Origin: Uranotaenia lowii
Lineage: Eukaryota; Arthropoda; Insecta; Diptera; Culicidae
DNA: 64,000 nucleotides
Assembly (NCBI RefSeq): GCF_029784155.1
Contig: NC_073692.1
Location: 431,067,324-431,131,323 of the forward strand
Reading direction: 5' to 3'
Part shown: positions 25,601-35,652 of the stretch, piece by piece
How the letters are laid out: every line of letters starts with the position of its first letter
Numbering within the stretch: the stretch's first letter is position 1
Position numbers and translations under genes: made by a program
The notes under the pieces: model-generated
What the model saw: only the letters and a program-made list of their open reading frames with translations
Database searches by the model: none
Told to the model about the DNA's origin: nothing

Positions 25601-27427
25601 TACTCAAATTGTGTTTTTCCAACTCCTACCAACTTACTACAATTTTGGTTTTTCGTTACAAAGTTTGGTTTTAAAAAGACCTGCTTTTTGTACCAAAAAA
25701 AAACAGTGTTGAAAAAAAGATATACTTTTCGATACAGCTTTCAAAACAGTGTCTCGAAAAGTGCTGCTAAATACACTGTTTTGATTTTGAAGACAATCAA
25801 CAACCCGTTACCTGCAAGTGTAATAAAACGATTTTCTAGGGTTTTTTCCAAAATTGCAAAAAAATGTATATGCAACTCGTGACAAAACTCGACCTTTTCA
25901 TCACTTGTCGTAACTATCCTACTCGGCAAGCCTCTGTTTGCAACTATTTGCATAAATAACCTCGTTGCATAGATGTATGACTCGTGCTGAAGAAATCTAC
26001 TTTTTGTAACTTGTTGTATAAATAGCCATTTTCTTCTATTTTTAGTTGAAATTATTTTTAAAATAGGCTTGTGGTATACTTATGTAGCTGTAGTTGCCTC
26101 CTAAGCCGACGTTCGCGAGTTCGAGCCCAAGAGTAAAAAACATCGAACACAGTTGTACCGGAAAAGTTTTTCAATAACTGTCTGCCAGCCGCAACGTTGA
26201 TATAAAGTCGTGAATGCCACAAAGATGGTAAAACGACAATAATCGAAACATGAAAAAATTTTTTTTCAAGATCACCCTAGTGCAAAATCAAGTGTTTGTG
26301 AGATTAAAAGTAAAAACATTTACAAACAAAAGACAACAATGCCCGATTGATTTTGGCGACCCAAAGTTTTCGGGTCCCATGATTTTAAATTTTGAACACT
26401 TGTGAATTTTTTTTTGGGATTTTAAACAAGTTGGTTTATTCATCCCCAAACACTTGTGAACTAAAAAGAAAAACGGGAATAAAAATTTGTATCAATATCC
26501 TTTAAATTGGTTATGATTGAATGATTTACTTTTTACAAAACTAAATGGTAGTCGATCAAAGATGATTGGTATCTTATCGAGACATCTTGATAAAAATAGA
26601 TAAGGAGCTGAGAGATTTATCAACGAATACGAACGTCTAGGTTTGTATGTTTTCGTTTCGTTTCACTTCATCAACTTACGTTTCCGAGCTGGATGACTCA
26701 CGCGATGACGTCGAAGAACTGCTGGGACTGCAGTCGTTACTGTTGTTTACACTGCCGCCCGTTGCACTATCATCGCTGCTGCTGTGATAAGAAGGTGGCA
26801 GAGTCGTCGCAATAAACTTCAACATCTCAAAGTCGTCCTCGCTGAAGCACTCGCACATCAAAATTCGATCCTGATACTCATCGAACGATATACTGTGACC
26901 TTGGACCAGATGCTTGGACAGATGAATGCCATCGTGGAAGGAATAATCCTCCAGAAAACACACGCACACCGGACATCGAACGCAGAACGGAATGTCCAGA
27001 TGTTCGAGGGTGACATGATCGTACAGGTCCGATACGCTAAGCCTCTGGCGATCGCAGTATGGGCAGCTGAAAACTCCTACCTCCAGCAGAAGGTCCGGCT
27101 CGTTTACGCTGCCGCCGTATCGATCCATAAGCTGTTTGTTCGTTATCATTTGTTGTTTAGGGTGATCGCGATGCTCACATTGGAACTCCTGGTCATCTTC
27201 ACATGTCAAGCAAACATACCTCTCATGATGATGATGATGATGATGATACCTGCAACAGTTCGCTGAGATTTTGGCAAAAGGAATTATAATAGAATCTTTT
27301 CTTGAAAGTAAAAGGAAAATAATAAATGGAGCCCACTTACAATCCATCTTTGCTTGTCTAAAACTATTGCACAAATGATGCAATCGGCAGTTTCAAGTTC
27401 GCCTCCCAGACGACTCTTATCAGCAAT
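22626..27427 (-). CDS. ZZ/C2H2 and RING-H2 zinc-finger protein, putative E3 ligase (3' part)
   Basis: Three exons are supported: 27341-27427, 26680-27221 and 22626-22791, giving 264 residues after an unlocated first exon. Exon order gives a partial ZZ-type finger (ADCIIC in the first, RYVCLTC opening the second, like KCMF1), then Di19/C2H2-like pairs (FSCPYCDRQRLSVSDLYDHVTLEH and CPVCVCFLEDYSFHDGIHLSKHLVQGH), an acidic and Ser-rich linker, and a C-terminal RING-H2 finger (CSICFDLIF...CKHKFHPECIDRWV...CPICRKM). The 26680/22791 junction fits in phase 2 across a 3.9-kb intron. The acceptor at 27221 follows a (CAT)7 run; it is the only AG nearby that keeps phase 0. A RING-H2 finger implies ubiquitin transfer with an E2, which is inference from the family. 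The start codon is not found. Confidence 0.8.
22792..23239. other. Last intron of the RING-H2 gene, 5'-most unique part
   Basis: AT-rich intronic DNA. No exon or RNA gene is seen. A satellite-like array follows. Confidence 0.6.
23240..23652. repeat. TGTCATTTTT-type array, left of mariner
   Basis: The plus strand is a degenerate array of TTTTTGTCATTTTTGTCA words. It is interrupted at 23653 by the mariner insertion and resumes at 24898, so both parts were one array before insertion. Confidence 0.85.
23653..24895 (-). mobile_element. Mariner-type transposon (DD37E-like), inactive
   Basis: The element is 1,243 bp with inverted ends AAGGGTGATACGGTC (23653) and GACCGTATCACCCTT (ending 24895). It is flanked by TA on both sides (23651-23652 and 24896-24897). 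The transposase lies on the minus strand, 24744 down to 23780. It begins MPSKEEEQRIKILL, carries the first Asp in VMDDETYVK, the second in FWLDYGHYGKKAMEWY and the Glu in ELRPIEKY. It is dead: the frame shifts after the N-terminal helix-turn-helix part and again near 24200, a TAG follows IEKY at 23955 where Trp is expected, and the second catalytic block is short by about two residues. DD37E mariners are best known from mosquitoes. Host strand and element strand are the same. Confidence 0.93.
24898..25340. repeat. TGTCATTTTT-type array, right of mariner
   Basis: This is the continuation of the array at 23240-23652, with words such as TTTTTATCATTTTTGTCA. Long hydrophobic frames here are repeat artefacts. 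Confidence 0.85.
25341..26095. other. Intronic DNA without gene
   Basis: AT-rich intron of the RING-H2 gene. No conserved frame or RNA gene is recognised. Confidence 0.55.
26096..26258 (+). repeat. tRNA-derived SINE, 5'-truncated
   Basis: A clear box B (GAGTTCGAGCCC at 26117-26128) is preceded by a T-arm-like GACGTTCGC. A SINE body follows, ending in GCCACAAAGATGGTAAAACG, AATCGAAAC and an A-rich tail (about 26243-26258). The region where box A should lie is degenerate or truncated. Confidence 0.6.
26407..26448 (-). mobile_element. 42-bp LINE-tail insertion with target-site duplication
   Basis: The insert is a poly(T)/poly(A) run plus a 31-nt 3'-terminal sequence. On the minus strand it reads GGGATGAATAAACC...GTTTAAAATCCC then A9. 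It is flanked by perfect 12-bp repeats AACACTTGTGAA (26395-26406 and 26449-26460). The same tail occurs at 29090-29134 (minus) and 52690-52751 (plus). It is an extreme 5'-truncated retrotransposition product. Confidence 0.85.
27225..27245. repeat. (CAT)7 microsatellite at a splice acceptor
   Basis: Seven CAT units on the minus strand end two bases before the AG at 27222-27223-level acceptor of the second RING-gene exon. In the open frame they would encode poly-His, but phase indicates they are intronic. Confidence 0.85.
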
Positions 27428-28099
27428 CTAGGAAAACTATAGCAGAAGAAATGTAATGATAGCATCAGTTCGAGGGTTTTATTGATATTGCTCACAAACT
27501 ATAGATAGGGGAACTGCCGATAGTGAAGGTGTCCCTGAAAATGAGAGTAAACCACGGAGAGCAACCATAGTTAGCACTTTGGCACTTACTTTGGCTGTAA
27601 CTGCACATGTTTGGAGAATTTGATTCGATCATTAACAGATCAAGAAAATTTCTCTCCAGGAATATGTACCACAAAAAAAGTAGTAGTGAACTAGTAACTG
27701 CGTTGCGCGAAAGTAAATTGTGACTCACCGCTTGTAAAAAAAAGATAGAAAGCACGTCTTGCAAAAAATATATAAATAAAACAATTTTTGCGAATCATTC
27801 GAATGAGCGTTGAGTTTCTCTGTATAGTGACTTGTATTCGGTCGATAAATCTTCGATAACTTGACGAAAACTTCAGTGTTTAGGAGCTAAAATATCTCTA
27901 CACAAAGTTTTTGGGATCTATATTGTTAGATATACATACTTGGTAATAGAAAGTACTATGTCCACTAGCCTATCCATACAGAATAAACGTAGACGCAAAT
28001 AGAAGAAGCTCAACTAAGGATATGAATGTACTTGTCAAAGATAAGAAAATGGATTCCCCTTTATTAGAAATTAAGGCACAGCATCTTATTTAACAGAAA
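27428..28099. other. Upstream intron or 5' flank of the RING-H2 gene
   Basis: The acceptor at 27427 needs an upstream exon ending in phase 0. I tested the GTAAGT-like donor near 27590 (minus) and found no phase-compatible Met exon. Nothing else is supported. Confidence 0.4.
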
Positions 28100-28740
28100 T
28101 GGCAAACACTCAAGGAAATTACTAAAAATTAACAAAAAGACAAAAATAACAAAAATGATAAAAAATAATGAGTATGATAAATACAATCAATGACAAAATG
28201 ACAAAAATCACAAAATAAAAAAAATGTCGAAAATACAAAGAAATATTTAAAAAATACAACTTTAGAAAATAAAAATATAAAAAAAGACGTAGATTAACGA
28301 AAACTTTCAAAAAAAATATAAAAATGACAAGAAAACAATAATGACAACAATAACAAAAATAACAAAACTACGAAATTGATAAAATTGGTATATTTACGAT
28401 AATTTCAAAAACAACAGAAATGGGGCAACTATGACGCAAACAACAGAAATTAAAAAAATGACAAAAATTAGAAAACTGGCAAGCATTACGAAAACTGAAA
28501 AGAATAGTTAATAATGACGAAAATGACAAAAAAAATAGTACAATTTTGACAAATCTGAAAAACTAGCTGAAAATTATAAAATTTTGTTGATCTCAAAAAT
28601 AACAAAAATTTTAAATTTACATAACTTAATTTAAAAAAACTGACAAAAATTACAAAAATCACTAGAATAACAAAATTGATAAACAATAATAAAACTGACA
28701 CAGTTGACGAAAAAGAAAAAAAAAAATGATGGCATTTATT
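28100..28740. repeat. AAAAATGACA-type array, inverted relative to 24898-25340
   Basis: The plus strand is a degenerate run of ACAAAAATGACAAAAATAAC-like words. It is the reverse complement of the arrays inside the downstream intron of the RING-H2 gene. Confidence 0.85.
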
Positions 28741-29089
28741 TGAGGAAGAAAAAAATCAATTAAAAAACTTGCAATATTGAAAAAAAATTAAAAAATATAA
28801 CAATAATGCAAAAAAATAAAGAAAAAAGCTTGAAAATAACCAAAAAAATTAAAATACTGGAATATGTTTGCAATAAATATTTAAATGAGGTAGTGCCGAG
28901 GCAGCCCCACTCTAGTATGGGTACCGGCTGTGAATTTGTTACGAAAATGTCATTTTTTTAAGCTATTAAAAAAAATCTGCAAAAAAAAAAAAATTAACTT
29001 GGTGTCGTGTTCCCAGAAGAATGAAAAGCAAGTTGACTAAACTAGAGTATATGTTTATTCAAGCAAGTGCGACAACTGAATGACTGAGC
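28741..29089. other. AT-rich DNA, no gene
   Basis: A-rich sequence with poly(A) runs. A short less-biased stretch at 28890-28950 has no recognisable product. Confidence 0.5.
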
Positions 29090-30052
29090 TTTTTTTTTTA
29101 TCTGGGATTTTAAACTTGTTTGCTTATTCATCCCGTAGATTTAGCCGTTTCACGTTGTTAGCTAGCATTTTTTTCTTTTCGGTGTTGTTTTCTGTATGTG
29201 TTTTTGTTTTTTGTTTTTTTTCTTGTATTTTTTGTTTTTTTTTTTTGAGAAGTGAAAAGAGAAAAGATAGTACATAACAAAAGGGAAGATCTTGTGCTTT
29301 TTTCAAGATTTATGTGGAAAGGAAAGAGAAAGATAGTGGATAACAAACATTGATTCATATTTCAAAGAAGAGTTTGGATTTGTTGAGGAAAGAAATAAGT
29401 TTTTTCTCTTCGTGGGGACAGTTGGAGAGTATTTGTCGTAAACTGGGGGATAGGTCGCAGGACTGTCTTAGAGGAAGGTATTGGAGACAGGAGGTGAGGA
29501 TGTGTTTGACGGTAATTGGGGAATGACAGGATGGACCTAGCGGGGGTTCGTCTTTGGTGAATATGTGAGCGTGTGTTAATCGGGTGTGCCCGATACGGAG
29601 CCTGGTGAGGGCTCTTCTTTCTGGTTGGCTGGGTCTATCGGTCCATTTTTCAGTGGTGTTCTTTACTTCGCGCAATTTGGCGTGTAAGCAGTTGGACCAT
29701 TTTGTATTCCAGGCATCTCTGATCGTCTTATGCATGAGTCGAGTAGCATCAGATTGCGGGATTTCCATCGAGGGGGAGGGAAGCCCTGCACTAACAGATG
29801 CTAGAGGATCGGCCACCTCATTACCCTCAATGCCGGCGTGACCCGGAACCCAGCAAATTGCGATGTTTTTCCGGGGAGCTGTCTCAGAGATGCTGTGGAC
29901 CCATGGATGTAGAACATTACCGGCAGCCAACGCCGTCAGAACGCTGGCCGAGTCGGAGAAAATGACGGCCCCTGGGTTTGACATTTGTATTGCGTCTAGT
30001 ATGGCGTAGGCTTCAGCGCTGTAAACAGAGCAGGAATAGACAGGCATCGATC
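29090..30052 (-). mobile_element. Non-LTR retrotransposon 3' end with RNase H domain
   Basis: The frame from 30047 down to 29355 encodes an RNase H domain and the C-terminal region of a LINE. Visible are YSAEAYAILDAIQ (catalytic Glu), VIFSDSASVLTAL (catalytic Asp) and CWVPGHAGIEGNEVADPLA, then a RIGHTRLTHAHIF block and a Cys/His stretch (CHSPITVKHILTSC). The first catalytic Asp lies in the assembly gap to the right. A 3' UTR of about 260 bp follows and ends in the hairpin tail and poly(A) at 29090-29099. A LINE with RNase H fits the I/Loa group. This stretch has no stop codons. Confidence 0.88.
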
Positions 30053-30552
30053 NNNNNNNNNNNNNNNNNNNNNNNNNNNNNNNNNNNNNNNNNNNNNNNN
30101 NNNNNNNNNNNNNNNNNNNNNNNNNNNNNNNNNNNNNNNNNNNNNNNNNNNNNNNNNNNNNNNNNNNNNNNNNNNNNNNNNNNNNNNNNNNNNNNNNNNN
30201 NNNNNNNNNNNNNNNNNNNNNNNNNNNNNNNNNNNNNNNNNNNNNNNNNNNNNNNNNNNNNNNNNNNNNNNNNNNNNNNNNNNNNNNNNNNNNNNNNNNN
30301 NNNNNNNNNNNNNNNNNNNNNNNNNNNNNNNNNNNNNNNNNNNNNNNNNNNNNNNNNNNNNNNNNNNNNNNNNNNNNNNNNNNNNNNNNNNNNNNNNNNN
30401 NNNNNNNNNNNNNNNNNNNNNNNNNNNNNNNNNNNNNNNNNNNNNNNNNNNNNNNNNNNNNNNNNNNNNNNNNNNNNNNNNNNNNNNNNNNNNNNNNNNN
30501 NNNNNNNNNNNNNNNNNNNNNNNNNNNNNNNNNNNNNNNNNNNNNNNNNNNN
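30053..30552. other. Assembly gap (500 N)
   Basis: It truncates the LINE upstream of its RNase H catalytic Asp. Confidence 0.98.
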
Positions 30553-31396
30553 AGGTTTTGATTTTGCCAACTGATTTTCCGGTTTCTGGATTCAATGATG
30601 AGTAATTTTAAATCATAAACTCTGAATCTCAGAATTTTCCTAATTCTTAGCTACGCAATATTCATTATCTGAACTGAGAATTCAGAATCCTGAAAACTTT
30701 GAATTTTGAGTTCTGAATTCAGGGTTTAGTGAATTTAGAATTCTTAATTTGAAATTCAGAATCAGAATGTAGAATTTGCAGTATTCGATCATGATTGCTG
30801 GATGCTGAATTCTATAATTTGGGATATGCTACTCGAATTATAAGATTAAAAAACTTGAAATCAGATTTTGATTGAAAAATTAAATTCATTTTATTTAGTT
30901 AATTACTATAAATCATTCTGAATTTCGATAATATTAATTCCAAAAAGAGTTAAAAGTGTTGAGTTCTATTTTTTTTAACTAAACTTTAGAGTTCTGGGAC
31001 AATTGTAGTATTTATCACATTAAACATCGGAATGTTTGATATTGGAACCGATAAAACAATACTTTTTTACCTTTTATAAATTATTACATTCATACAGTCA
31101 TCCTCTTCACATTGCCATAAATTGCGAAAAATTATTATAGTTTGGATTAAAATTGTTCAACATGTGTAGAAAATCCAAAACTGGTAAACGTTTGTTTCGT
31201 AAACGTTTCCAAAAACATCTGTGTGCATTTGTTTGGAATTATTCACTTATTTTTTTCAGTTTTTATTAAATCGTTTTCAAAACCTGGGCTTGAGTAAATT
31301 TTTAAAGCATTAAATATGAAGGATATGCCAAACCATGGGGAAGAATGGGGATACTTGATCCCTTTTTTTATTTTCATCGTCTCTTTTAGGGTAAAT
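30553..31396. other. AT-rich DNA with GAATTCTGAATT-like words
   Basis: 30590-30860 is dense in degenerate ATTCTGAATTT words, similar to 8880-9900 and 57770-57850. No gene is supported. Confidence 0.5.
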
Positions 31397-31896
31397 NNNN
31401 NNNNNNNNNNNNNNNNNNNNNNNNNNNNNNNNNNNNNNNNNNNNNNNNNNNNNNNNNNNNNNNNNNNNNNNNNNNNNNNNNNNNNNNNNNNNNNNNNNNN
31501 NNNNNNNNNNNNNNNNNNNNNNNNNNNNNNNNNNNNNNNNNNNNNNNNNNNNNNNNNNNNNNNNNNNNNNNNNNNNNNNNNNNNNNNNNNNNNNNNNNNN
31601 NNNNNNNNNNNNNNNNNNNNNNNNNNNNNNNNNNNNNNNNNNNNNNNNNNNNNNNNNNNNNNNNNNNNNNNNNNNNNNNNNNNNNNNNNNNNNNNNNNNN
31701 NNNNNNNNNNNNNNNNNNNNNNNNNNNNNNNNNNNNNNNNNNNNNNNNNNNNNNNNNNNNNNNNNNNNNNNNNNNNNNNNNNNNNNNNNNNNNNNNNNNN
31801 NNNNNNNNNNNNNNNNNNNNNNNNNNNNNNNNNNNNNNNNNNNNNNNNNNNNNNNNNNNNNNNNNNNNNNNNNNNNNNNNNNNNNNNNNNNNNNNN
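31397..31896. other. Assembly gap (500 N)
   Basis: It cuts the exon of the AKH-receptor-like gene right after FDRESA. Confidence 0.98.
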
Positions 31897-32235
31897 TAGC
31901 GCTTTCCCGATCGAACATGTACCTGTGTCGAAAGAACGAATCGATGGGATGAATGAAACATGAGACTTGACTTGAGTGAGTTTGTCAATTTGCGACTGCA
32001 TTGAGATTTGATTGGAAACTCTTCAGGAGAAAGTTTGTTTTTTTTTGTTCATTGAGAATTTTCCTAAAGTTCAAAACCTACCACAGGGTCATGACGACGT
32101 ATGGCGTCCAGCACCAAACGAATACGACCACAATCGTAATGGTCAACCGGAGTGTCCTCTGGCGGGCTCGCTCGATGTGGGTCAAATCGTTGCATCGAAG
32201 TCTCATCGCTCCCGTATGGCTCGTGTCACTCGTTT
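31897..32235 (-). CDS. AkhR: Adipokinetic-hormone-receptor-like GPCR, two internal exons
   Basis: Exon 32082-32235 encodes third-loop and TM6 sequence: [19 protein letters not shown] then [22 protein letters not shown]. It ends in phase 2 at a GTAGGT donor. The next exon starts at 31922 after ACAG and continues WYMFDRESA before the gap, so the splice restores Trp-Tyr-Met. The CWTPY motif and the [11 protein letters not shown] approach mark the GnRH/AKH/corazonin receptor superfamily. AKH receptor is the best fit; the ACP or corazonin receptor is the alternative. TM1-TM5 would lie in or beyond the gap at 32569-33068, and TM7 in the gap at 31397-31896. In insects AKH signalling mobilises fat-body lipid and glycogen. 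Confidence 0.72.
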
Positions 32236-32568
32236 CTATTCAGTCCAGTCGATCAGGGGTGAAAGTTTTGTGGATTTCCGGAATGTGTTTGTGAGGATTT
32301 CCAGTAGATTCCAGGCACAGCAGACACGTGGCAATCGAAAAAAGAGTCAGAAAACCAAAACTAATTAGGAATCAATGGCAAAGAGCATAAAGCAACTTTC
32401 ATCAGAAAATTCCGTTTTGAATACTAATTGGCAATTTATTTTCTCGTTTTCAATATTGATCATAGTAAAATCATCAGATTTTAAAGCTGAAACAGATGTT
32501 AGAGAAAAAAGTCTATGAAAGTTAAAATTTATCTCGGGTCAGACTCACTTTCATTAATCCAACAAATT
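32236..32568. other. Intron of the receptor gene, no exon seen
   Basis: The acceptor before 32235 needs a phase-1 donor upstream. None is convincing here before the gap. Confidence 0.4.
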
Positions 32569-33068
32569 NNNNNNNNNNNNNNNNNNNNNNNNNNNNNNNN
32601 NNNNNNNNNNNNNNNNNNNNNNNNNNNNNNNNNNNNNNNNNNNNNNNNNNNNNNNNNNNNNNNNNNNNNNNNNNNNNNNNNNNNNNNNNNNNNNNNNNNN
32701 NNNNNNNNNNNNNNNNNNNNNNNNNNNNNNNNNNNNNNNNNNNNNNNNNNNNNNNNNNNNNNNNNNNNNNNNNNNNNNNNNNNNNNNNNNNNNNNNNNNN
32801 NNNNNNNNNNNNNNNNNNNNNNNNNNNNNNNNNNNNNNNNNNNNNNNNNNNNNNNNNNNNNNNNNNNNNNNNNNNNNNNNNNNNNNNNNNNNNNNNNNNN
32901 NNNNNNNNNNNNNNNNNNNNNNNNNNNNNNNNNNNNNNNNNNNNNNNNNNNNNNNNNNNNNNNNNNNNNNNNNNNNNNNNNNNNNNNNNNNNNNNNNNNN
33001 NNNNNNNNNNNNNNNNNNNNNNNNNNNNNNNNNNNNNNNNNNNNNNNNNNNNNNNNNNNNNNNNNNNN
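32569..33068. other. Assembly gap (500 N)
   Basis: It probably hides upstream receptor exons. Confidence 0.98.
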
Positions 33069-33896
33069 TTATTGGCGCCTCATTAGCAGTGATGAATACC
33101 ACCGTAAAAAAAGTTAGCCAATTTTGGAAGTCCAATAACTTTTTTGTCTTAACTCTTATCGATATGCAGTCTTCGGATGAAATGTTTTTCATAATTTAGG
33201 CTTTAAGAAAACCCGTTTTTGAAAGAAATCGGCCGACGGGAACCAAAGTTATTGATGAAAAACAGGTTTTTCATGTTTCTCCCGAACAAAATGCCTCAAA
33301 ATCCCATACAAACTTGAGGCTCATTGAGCGACCCCTTCCCGTGATCCGATCTGGCCCAAATTTGGCATGAGATCTTGTACTAGGCCTAGGATCAATTTTA
33401 GCCTGCAGCGCATAACTTTTTCAAAAGTCGGGTCATTTGGGGCACTCTACTGTACATGAATCTGCTCACGAATGCGTGACCATAAAGGAACAGGTGTTGA
33501 AGTTGAACGTGTCTTTTTTTATAAGAATATAGCTTCTGTATTGTAACAGACGATTGAACATATGAATTTTACGACAATGGCGTAGGAGGTAGGACGAGCA
33601 CTAGAGCGGCCCAAATCAGCCGACTTTTGAAAAACATACGCGCTGCAGGCCAAAATTACAATAAAACTGATTCTAGGTCTAACTTTAATGTAAAATTTGA
33701 GCCAGATCGTACAACGCAAAGAGGTCACGTAACAAGACATTTTTTTCCGGAAGAACATGGAAAACCATTTTCCACAAATAGCTTCGTTTTACACCAACTA
33801 CTTTCTTTTGAATATTGTATTTCTGGAAGCTTAAATTATTAACAATTTAAACTTAGCAAATTCATTCGAAACGTTGACGCCGTAGCGTGCAGGCTC
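33069..33896. repeat. Probable dispersed repeat
   Basis: 33069-33450 has the look of a dispersed, non-coding repeat (moderate GC, no frame, bounded by the gap). 33620-33760 on the plus strand is also frame-less. I cannot name a family. Confidence 0.3.
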
Positions 33897-34396
33897 NNNN
33901 NNNNNNNNNNNNNNNNNNNNNNNNNNNNNNNNNNNNNNNNNNNNNNNNNNNNNNNNNNNNNNNNNNNNNNNNNNNNNNNNNNNNNNNNNNNNNNNNNNNN
34001 NNNNNNNNNNNNNNNNNNNNNNNNNNNNNNNNNNNNNNNNNNNNNNNNNNNNNNNNNNNNNNNNNNNNNNNNNNNNNNNNNNNNNNNNNNNNNNNNNNNN
34101 NNNNNNNNNNNNNNNNNNNNNNNNNNNNNNNNNNNNNNNNNNNNNNNNNNNNNNNNNNNNNNNNNNNNNNNNNNNNNNNNNNNNNNNNNNNNNNNNNNNN
34201 NNNNNNNNNNNNNNNNNNNNNNNNNNNNNNNNNNNNNNNNNNNNNNNNNNNNNNNNNNNNNNNNNNNNNNNNNNNNNNNNNNNNNNNNNNNNNNNNNNNN
34301 NNNNNNNNNNNNNNNNNNNNNNNNNNNNNNNNNNNNNNNNNNNNNNNNNNNNNNNNNNNNNNNNNNNNNNNNNNNNNNNNNNNNNNNNNNNNNNNN
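33897..34396. other. Assembly gap (500 N)
   Basis: It removes the 5' part of the C2H2 zinc-finger gene. Confidence 0.98.
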
Positions 34397-35652
34397 TGCC
34401 CCGATCGGCGGTTCAGGACCCTTCTAAAACTGTTCAAACACTTTGTCGACGAACATAAGCAGAAAGGTTACGTGGTGTGCTGCCAGTCCAAGTTGTCTAG
34501 AAATATGGATATTGTTATGCACATGGCTCGGCACATTCAGCCTAGCGCGTTCAAGTAAGTAAGATGTGACCTCACTATGTCCAAAAGCTTTGGCCGATTC
34601 ATTGAGTGCGAAAAAGAGGATTATTTTGCGTAATTTGGTCTTATAATATTTATTGTACCCCTTCAGGTGTGAAATTTGCGGGTTCATGGTGACGAGACCC
34701 CGGTTCCTGATTAACCATCGCCAGACTCATCTTCCCGAGGAACTAAAACCCCACGCCTGTCCGCACTGTCCAAAGAAATTCAGCTGGGAGAGAGGTCTGC
34801 ATGTGCATATGAATCATCACAAACCCCCGGAGGAGCGTGTTTCGTTTCCGTGCCCGTTTTGTAACAAAATGTAAGCTTGATTCTCGTTTCTTTTAGTTTT
34901 GATTGCTTTTAATCGATTAACATTTTAGCTACAATACCGCTGGAGGGTTATCAACGCACAAACGAAATTATCACGCAGAGCAGCCAAAGAAAAAGGTGGT
35001 TCAGGTGTGCGAAATATGTGCGAAAACATTCGCGCATGGTTCTGCACTCAAAGAACACGTCAGAACTATGCACTTGGTGGACCAGAAATTTCAGCTCCAA
35101 TGTAAGGTTTGCTCAAAGTGGGTTAAAAACGCCCGAGTTCTCAGGGTTCACTTGCAAACCCATTCGGAGATCGATTATGCCTGTGAACATTGTGATTATA
35201 CAACGAAGAAAAAGTCTTTACTTTCCAAACATATTAAAACACACCATCAGCAAGAGCGACCCATCACATGTGACACATGCGGAGCGGCATTCAAACTTAG
35301 GCGGCAGCTATTATATCATATTAATATGAAGCACAAAAACACGCACGTCCGCTACAGGTGCAATTTCTGCCCAAGCACGTTCAGTTGCTCGACCAACTTC
35401 TACGCTCACCGCCGAAAGCAGCACCCGAAGGAACTAGAAGCCATGAACGAACAGAAGGAACAGGAGAAAAAAATCAACCGTATTAAAGCCGGCTTGGAAC
35501 CAGATGATGTTCTCGCAACACACGAATCCTCGGCCGTCACCACAACAGAGGATGGAACTCGGATTATAACCATCAGCAGTATGCCGGATTCTAACATGAA
35601 ATCGAATCAAACTATTCTGATAGAAGTTTCAGCTGAAGAAAGTCAGGGTTAG
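34397..35652 (+). CDS. C2H2 zinc-finger transcription factor, grauzone-like, 5' end missing
   Basis: Three exons, 34397-34554, 34667-34870 and 34929-35652, join in phase 2 each time and give 361 residues to the TAG at 35650. It opens inside a first finger (CPDRRFRTLLKLFKHFVDEH), followed by the degenerate GYVVCCQSKL...HMARH finger typical of insect ZAD/grauzone-type proteins. Eight regular C2H2 fingers follow, from CEICGFMVTRPRFLINHRQTH to CNFCPSTFSCSTNFYAHRRKQH. The tail is acidic and Ser/Thr-rich with no further motif. An N-terminal ZAD domain would be expected in the missing part. It should bind DNA in the nucleus; its targets are unknown. Confidence 0.9.

Noticed and set aside
26676..27383. 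235-codon frame with poly-His taken as one exon
   Set aside because: Its first 54 codons are intron read-through. The CIIC half of the ZZ finger lies in another frame at 27341-27427, and the phase requires splicing to 27221.
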